A stretch of 64,000 nucleotides of DNA from Herbidospora sakaeratensis (GTDB lineage: Bacteria; Actinomycetota; Actinomycetes; Streptosporangiales; Streptosporangiaceae). The stretch lies in NCBI RefSeq assembly GCF_001570525.1, contig NZ_BBXC01000011.1, forward strand, positions 352,113 through 416,112. Reading direction: 5' to 3'. Each line of letters begins with the position of its first letter. The first letter of the stretch is position 1. Positions 9,827-17,053 of this stretch are shown here, piece after piece. A program made the position numbers and the translations under genes. The notes below the pieces were generated by a model. It searched no databases. It was given only the letters and a program-made list of their open reading frames with translations, and was not told where the DNA came from.

Positions 9827-10383
9827 TCGACATCGGCTGGACCTCCCGCGAGGTCACCCGCGACGACGAGACCGTCGCCGTCGTGCTGCGCCGCGACTTC
9901 GGCTCCCCCGTCGACGACGTCTGGGACGCCCTGACCGACCCCGAACGCCTCAAGCGCTGGTTCCTCCCGGTCAGCGGCGACCTGCGGCCCGGCGGCGTGT
10001 TCGCCACCGAGGGCGGGGCCGGGGGAACCATCCTGACCTGCGAGAAGCCGCTGCTCAAGGTCACCTACGGCGACGAGACGAGCATCGTCACGGTCACCCT
10101 GACCGGCAAGGACGACGCGACCACCCTCGAACTGACCCATTCGGTCCCGGTCGCGATGGCCCAGAGCGGCGCGGGCGCGCTCTGGGTCGGCCCCGGCTGG
10201 GACGAGGCGTTCCTGGCGCTGGAGCTCTTCCTCACCGGCAAGGAGGCCCGGGGCCAGGTCACCCCCGAATACGGGCAGGCCACCGTGGCGGCCTGGGCCG
10301 CCGCGATCGAGGCGTCCGGCACCGCGACGGCCGAGGAGATCGAGACGGCCCGGCAGATGGCCCTGCAGCAGTACGCGTCCTAG
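9823..10383 (+). CDS. SRPBCC/AHSA1-family protein
   Basis: 186 aa from ATG 9823 with GAGGAGGAAG upstream. The START-like helix-grip fold is shown by VLRRDFGSPVDDVWDALTDPERLKRWFLPVSGDL at the start and the paired strand-turn elements that follow. These proteins bind hydrophobic ligands or act with Hsp90-like partners; the ligand cannot be read from the sequence. Translationally coupled to the ArsR gene. The C-terminal 50 residues are helical (TVAAWAAAIEAS...). Confidence 0.83.
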   Translation: MIDIGWTSREVTRDDETVAVVLRRDFGSPVDDVWDALTDPERLKRWFLPVSGDLRPGGVFATEGGAGGTILTCEKPLLKVTYGDETSIVTVTLTGKDDATTLELTHSVPVAMAQSGAGALWVGPGWDEAFLALELFLTGKEARGQVTPEYGQATVAAWAAAIEASGTATAEEIETARQMALQQYAS

Positions 10384-11093
10384 ACCTCCTCGGGATCATG
10401 GCCCAGCGCCGCGCGACCGCCGTCCACGGGGAGCACGGCGCCGCTGACGAACGAGGCGGCGTCCGAGAGCAGGTAGGCGACGGCTTCGGCGACCTCCTCC
10501 GGCCGGCCGACCCGGCCGATCGGGTGGAGGCGGCGCATCTCCTCCTCCACCCGATCGTTCGTGTACGCCGCGTAGCGCTCCGTCCAGATCGAGCCCAGCG
10601 CGACCGCGTTGACCCTGATGCCGCAGGGTCCGTAGTCGACGGCGAGCGCCTTCGTCAGCCCCTCGGTGGCGGCCTTCGCCGTCGCGTAGGCCATGGCTCC
10701 CCGGACCGGGCGCTGCGCCTGGTGGGAGGAGACGTTGACGATCGCGCCCCGGTGCTTCGGGAGGAACCTCCTGATCGCCGTCGTGCAGCCGACGACGACG
10801 GGGTCGAGGTTCCGCCCGATCACGTCGATGACCTCGCGCGGCGGGTCGGCGTGCAGGGACACGTCACGGAACACGGCCGCGTTGTTGACCCAGCCGACCA
10901 GCTCGCCGTGCTCCTCGGCCAGGTCGGCGGCCCTCTCGGCGACGGCCGGATCGGCCGCGTCGCCTTCCACGGGGATGCCGACCGGCCCGGGATCGAGGTC
11001 GACCACCACCACCCGGCCGTCGCGTGACAACCGCTCGGCGATGGCCCGGCCGATCCCCCGGCCTCCTCCGGTGACCACATAGGTACGTCGCAT
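10380..11093 (-). CDS. SDR-family NAD(P)-dependent oxidoreductase
   Basis: Classical short-chain dehydrogenase of about 237 aa from ATG 11093 (MRRTYVVTGGGRGIG). The cofactor motif TGGGRGIG is at 8-15, then NNAA, the catalytic Ser region NVSSHQ, and YATAK (YxxxK). The C-terminal VDGG is normal. Asp in VVVDLD after strand 2 suggests NAD preference. An in-frame ATG at 11102 adds MLG. It ends 4 bp into the AHSA1 gene (convergent) and its start abuts the divergent gene at 11101, so the two starts share almost the same bases. Confidence 0.85.
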   Translation of the reverse strand: MRRTYVVTGGGRGIGRAIAERLSRDGRVVVVDLDPGPVGIPVEGDAADPAVAERAADLAEEHGELVGWVNNAAVFRDVSLHADPPREVIDVIGRNLDPVVVGCTTAIRRFLPKHRGAIVNVSSHQAQRPVRGAMAYATAKAATEGLTKALAVDYGPCGIRVNAVALGSIWTERYAAYTNDRVEEEMRRLHPIGRVGRPEEVAEAVAYLLSDAASFVSGAVLPVDGGRAALGHDPEEV

Positions 11094-11100
11094 GCCTAGC

Positions 11101-11973
11101 ATGATGCGCGTGACAAGGCTGGACGAGCGAGAGTGGCGGGCCCGCCAGGAGGCCCACCACACCCGGGTGGACGTGTGGATCGAGCCCCACCTCGAACGCC
11201 GCAGACGATCCCGGGCCCACCCGGTCGAGGACTTCCTGTTCAGCTACTACGGCTACCGCCCCAGCCGGTTGCGGCGCTGGCATCCCGGCGCGTTCACCGT
11301 CCTGGACGGGGCCGCCGACTTCGGCACCGGCTACGTCGACGTGCCCGGCGGCCAGACCCTCGACGTCGCCGACCTGGTCGCCCGCCGCCTCGACTCGATC
11401 ACCTGGATCGCCGACCTGCTGCGGCGCACCGCCTCCCGGGCCGGCCAGTTCGGCTGCTTCGGCATGCACGAATGGGCCATGGTCTACCGGACCGAGGAGA
11501 TCCGCCACTCCTCCCAGCCGCTCCGCCTGTCACCGCAACGGGTCGCCGCGGCCGTCGAGGAACGCCCGCTGAAGTGCACCCACTTCGACGCCTACCGCTT
11601 CTTCACCGAACCCGCCCGGCCCCTGAACACGCTGCCGCTCTCGCGCGAACTCCAGCCCGCGACGGAACAACCCGGCTGCCTGCACGCGAACATGGACCTC
11701 TACAAGTGGGCGGTCAAGCTCTCGCCCCTGGTGCCCGGCGAACTGGTGGCCGACTGCTTCGAACTGGCCTGGGACATCAGAGCGGTCGACATGCGCGCCA
11801 GCCCTTATGACCTGCGGCACCTGGGCTACGAGCCGATCCCGATCGAGACGCCCGAGGGCCGCACGGTCTACGCGGCGACGCAGCGGGAGTTCGCCGGCCG
11901 GGCGGCCCCGCTGCGCGCCGAACTGATCGCCTGGTGCGACCGGCTCAGCGCCGCACTCAGCTCTGCACGATGA
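11101..11973 (+). CDS. Conserved actinobacterial protein of unknown function
   Basis: 290 aa (start ATG 11101; ATG 11092 and GTG 11110 are alternatives). Similar proteins (HPVEDFLFSYYGYRPSRL...) are often labelled 3-methyladenine DNA glycosylase in databases, but I see no helix-hairpin-helix or catalytic motif supporting that. Cys, His and Trp are conserved-looking (FGCFGMHEWAMVYR, KCTHFDAYRFF, LHANMDLYKWAVKL). It is soluble and lacks a signal peptide. Leave the function open. Confidence 0.72.
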   Translation: MMRVTRLDEREWRARQEAHHTRVDVWIEPHLERRRRSRAHPVEDFLFSYYGYRPSRLRRWHPGAFTVLDGAADFGTGYVDVPGGQTLDVADLVARRLDSITWIADLLRRTASRAGQFGCFGMHEWAMVYRTEEIRHSSQPLRLSPQRVAAAVEERPLKCTHFDAYRFFTEPARPLNTLPLSRELQPATEQPGCLHANMDLYKWAVKLSPLVPGELVADCFELAWDIRAVDMRASPYDLRHLGYEPIPIETPEGRTVYAATQREFAGRAAPLRAELIAWCDRLSAALSSAR

Positions 11974-12283
11974 CGACGCCGTGCCCCTTCGCGGCCGCCG
12001 CCGCGAAGAAGGCCCGCAACCGCTCGTAGTGGTCTCTGACGTAGTCGGCCTCGTCGTCGGGCAGGTCGTGGTCGAGCGACTCCCAGGGCGTGGCCGCCAG
12101 GTAGCCGGCCGAGGCCCTGACCTGGTCGGGGGTGAGCCGGTCGCCGTCGATGACGTCGTAGGGAGCGTCGGCCAGCAGGTCGGCGAGGTCGTCGCCGGCC
12201 TTGTCGATGTCGAACTCCGGCTCCGGCGGCTCGGCGTCGAGCCGATCGGCCGGGACGCAGGCATAGGCGTTGACGACTCCCAC
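11957..12283 (-). CDS. DUF1877 (YfbM-like) protein, short form
   Basis: 108 aa from GTG 12283 (VGVVNAYACVPADRLD), aligned by its start to the longer paralogue at 25827-26246 (MGITCQYLNVRPEEID). It keeps the family pattern: beta start, LTPDQVRASAGYLAATP, HDLPDDEADYVRDHYERLRAFFAAAAAKGHGVVIVQS. The middle region is about 30 residues shorter than in the paralogue. Function of the family is unknown. Its 3' end overlaps the convergent gene by 17 bp. Confidence 0.72.
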   Translation of the reverse strand: MGVVNAYACVPADRLDAEPPEPEFDIDKAGDDLADLLADAPYDVIDGDRLTPDQVRASAGYLAATPWESLDHDLPDDEADYVRDHYERLRAFFAAAAAKGHGVVIVQS

Positions 12284-12325
12284 CGGCCGCACCCTAGAAG
12301 ACCACCCGCCGGGGCGGGAAGTGGC

Positions 12326-13072
12326 TCAGGACCGCATCCGCTCGACCACCGTCTCGGCGGGCCGGCCCAGCAGCGACTCCAGGTCGCCGGTCTGGCGTTC
12401 GAGGGCGCCCCCTCTGACCAGCCCGTTCAGCCAGGCCATCGGGCCGGGCCCCGCGTCGGGCACCTCCTCGTAGGCGACGCCGAGAGCCTCGGCGACCTCC
12501 GGGTAGGTCCACAGCGGGCCGGTCAGGTCGTAGGCGCGGCCGAGGTGGCCCTCGCCGGTCAGGGCGTTCGCCGCCGCCTGGGCCAGGTCTTCGCGGAAGG
12601 CGGTGTTCAGGCCCCGGCCGCCGGTGCTGCTCCGGATGACGCCCTCGGTGACCCGGGGCAGGAAGGCGTCGCCGTAGAAGGGGTTGCGCAGGATGGTGCA
12701 GGCCAGGCCGCTCGCGAAGATGGCCTGTTCGGTGGCGTGGTGGGCCTCGGTCATTCCGGTGGCGACCGTGTCGGCGTCCAGGAAGCTCGTGTAGACGACG
12801 GCGGTCACGCCCGCCGCCACGGCGGCGTCGATCACGTTGCGGTGCTGGGCGATCCGGCGGGCGGCGTCGAGTTCCGGTGAGGAGATCAGCAGCAGCCGGT
12901 CGACCCCGGCGAACGCCGCCTCCAGGCTGTGAGGGTCGTCGTAGTCGCCGTGCCGCGCCTCGATCCCCGCCGGGAGGCGGGAGACATCGCGCGCTATGGC
13001 GACCACGTCACCTTTGAGCCGGTCGAGAACCAGGCGGCCGAGCTGGCCGGTGGCGGCGGTGACTGCGTACAT
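12326..13072 (-). CDS. NmrA/QorB-like NAD(P)H-binding oxidoreductase
   Basis: 248 aa from ATG 13072 with GAGGAG close upstream. The Rossmann start YAVTAATGQLGRLVLDRL and HGDYDDPHSLEAAFAGVDRLLLISS are typical of the atypical-SDR NmrA/YtfG (QorB) group, which reduces quinones or senses NADP. YTSF and LRNPFYGDAFLP follow as in that group. It stands alone. A divergent surface-protein gene begins 178 bp away. Confidence 0.82.
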   Translation of the reverse strand: MYAVTAATGQLGRLVLDRLKGDVVAIARDVSRLPAGIEARHGDYDDPHSLEAAFAGVDRLLLISSPELDAARRIAQHRNVIDAAVAAGVTAVVYTSFLDADTVATGMTEAHHATEQAIFASGLACTILRNPFYGDAFLPRVTEGVIRSSTGGRGLNTAFREDLAQAAANALTGEGHLGRAYDLTGPLWTYPEVAEALGVAYEEVPDAGPGPMAWLNGLVRGGALERQTGDLESLLGRPAETVVERMRS

Positions 13073-13249
13073 GGAACTCCTCGGTGTGCGGAAACCCGCC
13101 GGACAGTGAATCGATCCCCTCCGACGGGCGCCACTGGTTTTCCGCGGGACAGACGAGCTCATTGAGGCCGGTGACGATTCGGAGTCGCCGTCAACCACGG
13201 GGCCGACAGGGCCGTCTCCCTATACGCCTTCGTGGAACGAGGAGTTGCG

Positions 13250-14017
13250 GTGCGCATTCGACGGGCTTTATACGCGTCAATCGGCTTGATCGGATTTGTG
13301 GCGCTCTGCCCGCCGGCTCATGCGGCGACCGACGTCGTCGAATACTCGTGCACGCCCAAGGACGGGACCGCGCAGACGGTGCGGATCAAGGTCGAGCTCA
13401 CCATGCCCGCCACCGCGCGCCCCGGTGAGCAGTTCTCCATCACCCACCGGGCCACCTACGCCGACTCGACGGCGATCCAGGCCACCGCGGATCTGCCCGC
13501 CGACGCGAAGATGTACGCCTACGTCTCGATCAGCGGCTTCCCGTCGAACCTCACCTCGGGCACCGGGGTGGGCGACGTGGTCGGGCCGGTGACCGCCGGG
13601 AACACGATCACCCTGCCGACGACCGCCACGGCGGTGCGCTCGACGCCGAGCACGGCCGGGACCGGGACCGTGCGGCCCGGCGACATCACCTTCGGCACGA
13701 CACCGCAGGAGCGGCTGATCGACTGCGAGCCGCAGAACTCCGACGCTCTCACCACCTACGACCTGGTCGTCGCCGAGTCAGGCGCGAGCGACACCCCCAC
13801 GCCGGCCGCGACGGTCACCGAGACCGTCACCGACGAACCCGTCGACGACGAGCCGGTCGACGAGGAGACCGGCCTGGAGACCCCAGAAGGCGGGGTCGCT
13901 ACCGGTGGCGGCGGGGCGGCGGGGCCCGATGGGCGGGTCATCGTGCTCGTCGGGGCGACGGTGTTCGCCGCCGCGCTGGGCGGGCTGGCGCTGCGCCGCC
14001 GTCTCCTGCCCCGGTGA
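13250..14017 (+). CDS. Secreted, membrane-anchored surface protein
   Basis: 255 aa from GTG 13250, with GAGGAG 6-8 nt upstream. The signal peptide ends near PPAHA. A beta-rich domain (about 28-170) contains two Cys (YSC, DCE) that could pair, and resembles the DUF6801-type domains of actinobacterial surface proteins. A Thr/Glu/Asp/Pro linker (about 185-220) and a C-terminal membrane helix with RRRLLPR tail (about 232-255) follow. There is no LPxTG sorting motif. Function unknown; probably a cell-envelope protein. Confidence 0.75.
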   Translation: MRIRRALYASIGLIGFVALCPPAHAATDVVEYSCTPKDGTAQTVRIKVELTMPATARPGEQFSITHRATYADSTAIQATADLPADAKMYAYVSISGFPSNLTSGTGVGDVVGPVTAGNTITLPTTATAVRSTPSTAGTGTVRPGDITFGTTPQERLIDCEPQNSDALTTYDLVVAESGASDTPTPAATVTETVTDEPVDDEPVDEETGLETPEGGVATGGGGAAGPDGRVIVLVGATVFAAALGGLALRRRLLPR

Positions 14018-14060
14018 GCGGAGCGGTCGTGGCGTCTCAGGGTGGGCGGGAGCCGTAACG

Positions 14061-14100
14061 AAAAAGAAGAGCCGGGCCGGTCGCGGTGACGGCCCGGCTC
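14061..14100 (-). terminator. Terminator of the GH3 gene
   Basis: A 10-bp perfect stem GAGCCGGGCC / GGCCCGGCTC (14069-14078, 14091-14100) is followed on the minus strand by TTCTTTTT. It lies between convergent genes; the T-run makes it strongest for the leftward GH3 gene. Confidence 0.78.
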
Positions 14101-14106
14101 GGGGTT

Positions 14107-16731
14107 CTACGACAGGTCGGAGCAGGCCAGCGCGTCAGGGTCGTCGGCCGCCTGCGGGACCCAGCGCACGTTGGCGAACGACGCCGAGAACGCCCCTTCC
14201 GTGTAGACCAGGAAGGGCGTGTTCACGTTCTCGAAGTCGAGGCCGTTCGCGAAGCAGGACACCGGGATCTTCACGGTCGACTTGCCGTCGCCGGCCAGGC
14301 CGGTGAACAGGTTGGTCGCGACCACCTCGGCGAAGCACGGGTAGACGCAGTGGGCGCTGATCACCGTCCGGGCCGCGGGGGCCGAGTGGACGATGGTGTC
14401 GAAGACCAGCGCGGCGTCGGCGTTCAGGTATCCGCGCAGGTCGGAGCCGCCCGCCGGGTTCTGGTAGTAGATCTGGCCGGGGCCGGTGCCGGCCCAGGTG
14501 GTCTTCAGCGCGTCGCCCTGGACGTTGACGTCGGCGGGCACCGTGTTGATGTTGGCGTGGGCGGCGGCGCCGTCGGGGCCGATCTCGGTGCCGCCCCAGT
14601 TCTCGGGGGAGCCGATGAAGCTGCGGTACGGCGCGACGTCGGTCCGGACGAAGACCTCCAGGTCTTCGGTGGCCGTGCCGCCGCCGCCCGTCGAGGTGCA
14701 CGAGGGGAACTCGTGGGAGCTCTCGTCGAGGGTGCCGACGTCGCCGGTCTGGCCGTTCGAGAGGCCGTATCCGGCCGGGAACAGCGGGTCGTAGCCGGGG
14801 TCGCCGGGGTTGAGCGGCGACTGGCAGGCGCTCTTGGGCCAGGAGTAGGAGAGCTTGCCGGTGAAGTCGTGCCGCCCGACCAGCACGTCGGCGACGCCGC
14901 CGCCCTCGGTGCCGGGGAGCCAGGCCGCGACGAAGGCGTCGGAGCGGTTGAGCTCCTTGTTGACGTACAGGGGACGGCCGGTGACGTAGACGGTCACGAC
15001 GGGGGCGCCCTTGCCGGCCACCTTGTCGAGGACGGCCAGGTCGCCGGGGTAGAGCTTGGCCGCTTCGAGGGTGCGCCTGGTCAGGTCGCCGACGCCTTCG
15101 GCGTAGGGGGTCTCGCCGAGCACGGCGACCACGGCGTCGAACTGCGCCGGGTCGACCCCGTCGGCGGTCTCGCTGAAGGTCACGTTGGCCGTGCCGAGGG
15201 CCTGGCGGAGGCCGGCGAGGATGGTCGTGCCGTTGGGGAAGTCGGCGTTGGTGTTGCCGGTGCCCTGCCAGGTCAGCGACCAGCCGCCGGTCTGGTTCTG
15301 CAGGTTGTCGGCGCTCTTGCCGACGACCAGCACCTTCGCGTTCTTGGCCAGCGGCAGCACGCCGCCGTTGTTCTTCAGCAGCACCTGCGACTTGCGCACG
15401 GCCTCGCGGGCCAGCTTCGTGGCCTGGAGGCGCGACTCGTCGCCGGCCAGCACGCGGTCGGAGGGGCGGCGGCCGTCGAAGATGCCGGCGCGGTACTTGA
15501 CGCGCAGGATGCGGGTGACGGCGTCGTCGATGCGGGACATGGCGATCTCGCCCGACTCGACCTGGGCGATGGTGTTGGCGATGAACGCCTTCCACTCGTT
15601 GGGCACCATCACGATGTCCATGCCGGCGTTGATCGCCTGGGCGCAGCTGGCGTTGGTGCAGCCGGCCACCTGGCCGATGCCGTTCCAGTCGGACACGACC
15701 AGGCCGTCGAAGCCCATCTTGCCCTTGAGGATGTCGGTGATGGCCTTCTTGCTGCCGTGCAGCTTGCCCTCGTTGATCCCGAGGTCCTCGTTGGTCCAGC
15801 TGTTGAACGACACCATGACCGACTGGGCGCCGGCCGCGAGCGCGCCGTAGTAGCCCTGGCCGTGGACGTTGATCATCTCGGCTTCGGACGAGGGGTTGAC
15901 GCCCTGGTCGGCGCCGAGGCGGGTGCCGCCGTCGCCGATGAAGTGCTTGGCGGTGGCGATGACGCCGCGGTTGCCCATCCGGCGCCAGCTGGAGTCCTGC
16001 AGCCCCTGGACGGCTTCGTAGCCGTAGGCGCGGGCGAGGTTGGGGTCTTCGGCGTACCCCTCGTAGGTGCGGCCCCAGCGGTCGTCGCGGACGACGGCGA
16101 GGGTGGGCGCGAAGGCCCAGTCCTGGCCCGTCACGCGGAGCTGCTCGGCCGTGGCCTCGCTGATCTTGCGGATGAGGCAGGGGTCGGCGGCGGCGCCCAG
16201 GCCGATGTTGTGCGGGAAGAGCGTCGCGCCGAAGACGTTGTTGTTGCCGTGGACGGCGTCGATGCCCCAGATCACCGGGACCTTGGTGCGGGTCGTCACG
16301 GAGGCGTCGTAGAAGGCGTCGGCGAGGTCGAGCCAGCTGCCGGCCGGGGCGTGCTTGTTCCCCCCGGGCCAGGAGCCGCCGCCGTTGAGGACCGACCCGA
16401 TGAAGTACTGCTTGACCTCGGCCGGGGTGATCGCGTTGATCTCGGGCTGGGTCATCTGGCCGACCTTCTCGGCCAGGGTCATGTCGGCGACGAGCCGGGC
16501 GACCTTGCGCTCGATGGCCGGGTCTTTCTCGATCTTGCTCTCGACCTTCGGCCAGTCGCTGTAGGTCGGGAGGGTTTCCTCGATCTTCGCGCACCCGTTC
16601 TCGAGGGCGGGCGGACCGGCGACCGGGGGTTCGGCGGCCGTCGCGGGCCCCGGTGAGGCGACGACGGCGCTTAACAGCAGGGACAAACCACTGAGGACGG
16701 CGAAGCGTCTCTTTCGCATGGAGGGCTGCAC
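14107..16731 (-). CDS. Secreted GH3 beta-glucosidase (ExoP-like glucan glucohydrolase)
   Basis: About 874 aa. The start is GTG 16731 (in-frame ATG 16719 also possible); the signal peptide ends near PATAA. The GH3 N-domain contains KHFIGDGGT and the nucleophile in VVSDWNG (about Asp348). The GH3 C-domain follows (about 430-650, LLKNNGGVLPL), and then a C-terminal beta domain of ExoP type (about 690-874). Likely releases glucose from beta-1,3 or beta-1,4 glucans or cellodextrins outside the cell. Promoter and LacI-type operators lie directly upstream. Confidence 0.9.
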   Translation of the reverse strand: MQPSMRKRRFAVLSGLSLLLSAVVASPGPATAAEPPVAGPPALENGCAKIEETLPTYSDWPKVESKIEKDPAIERKVARLVADMTLAEKVGQMTQPEINAITPAEVKQYFIGSVLNGGGSWPGGNKHAPAGSWLDLADAFYDASVTTRTKVPVIWGIDAVHGNNNVFGATLFPHNIGLGAAADPCLIRKISEATAEQLRVTGQDWAFAPTLAVVRDDRWGRTYEGYAEDPNLARAYGYEAVQGLQDSSWRRMGNRGVIATAKHFIGDGGTRLGADQGVNPSSEAEMINVHGQGYYGALAAGAQSVMVSFNSWTNEDLGINEGKLHGSKKAITDILKGKMGFDGLVVSDWNGIGQVAGCTNASCAQAINAGMDIVMVPNEWKAFIANTIAQVESGEIAMSRIDDAVTRILRVKYRAGIFDGRRPSDRVLAGDESRLQATKLAREAVRKSQVLLKNNGGVLPLAKNAKVLVVGKSADNLQNQTGGWSLTWQGTGNTNADFPNGTTILAGLRQALGTANVTFSETADGVDPAQFDAVVAVLGETPYAEGVGDLTRRTLEAAKLYPGDLAVLDKVAGKGAPVVTVYVTGRPLYVNKELNRSDAFVAAWLPGTEGGGVADVLVGRHDFTGKLSYSWPKSACQSPLNPGDPGYDPLFPAGYGLSNGQTGDVGTLDESSHEFPSCTSTGGGGTATEDLEVFVRTDVAPYRSFIGSPENWGGTEIGPDGAAAHANINTVPADVNVQGDALKTTWAGTGPGQIYYQNPAGGSDLRGYLNADAALVFDTIVHSAPAARTVISAHCVYPCFAEVVATNLFTGLAGDGKSTVKIPVSCFANGLDFENVNTPFLVYTEGAFSASFANVRWVPQAADDPDALACSDLS

Positions 16732-16738
16732 ACGCGAA

Positions 16739-16787
16739 ATCCTGACCGTGTTACTGGACCGAGTCAATATGTTCACAAGAGCGCTCT
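16739..16787 (-). promoter_or_regulatory. GH3 promoter with LacI-type operator
   Basis: On the minus strand TTGACT (16762-16767) is followed after 17 bp by CAGGAT (16739-16744); transcription would begin about at the GTG 16731, implying a leaderless mRNA. AGAGCGCTCT (16778-16787), a perfect palindrome of the GAGCGCTC class bound by LacI-family sugar repressors, lies just upstream of the -35. Confidence 0.55.
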
Positions 16788-16852
16788 CTCAGAGAGAAGT
16801 CGCAGCACATCGCCTTGATCGCGGAATTCCCACGTTATGAATTAAGTCATTG

Positions 16853-16866
16853 GGAGAGCGTTCTCC
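16853..16866. promoter_or_regulatory. GGAGA-N4-TCTCC inverted repeat
   Basis: GGAGAGCGTTCTCC has perfect 5-bp arms around GCGT and resembles CelR-class operators. It lies midway between the divergent GH3 and GH95-like genes, so it could act on either. The 322-bp gap 16732-17053 holds this, the GH3 promoter and the 16-bp palindrome at 16972; nothing else was seen. Confidence 0.45.
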
Positions 16867-16971
16867 TGCAGGTCGGGCTGACATCGGCATAAGTTTCGAC
16901 CACTGGGACGCGTGATGAAGCCGTTATGGACGAACGTCTTCAGAAACCTGCGGGAAACACTCTATGGTTTT

Positions 16972-16987
16972 GAGATAACGTTATCTC
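16972..16987 (+). promoter_or_regulatory. Perfect 16-bp palindrome upstream of GH95-like gene
   Basis: GAGATAACGTTATCTC is a perfect palindrome centred on CG, the form of LacI-family operators. It lies 66 bp upstream of the GH95-like ATG. It differs in sequence from the GGAGCGCTCC class nearby, so a different repressor probably binds it. Confidence 0.65.
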
Positions 16988-17053
16988 GACCGGTCCAGGC
17001 GCGGCCGGTAGAGGTCTTTTGCCTGCTCAGGCAGGGGCAGAAAGGCACCCCCC

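Noticed and set aside
14086-16656. 856-codon plus-strand frame
   Set aside because: Antisense of the GH3 gene, which has a signal peptide and catalytic motifs.
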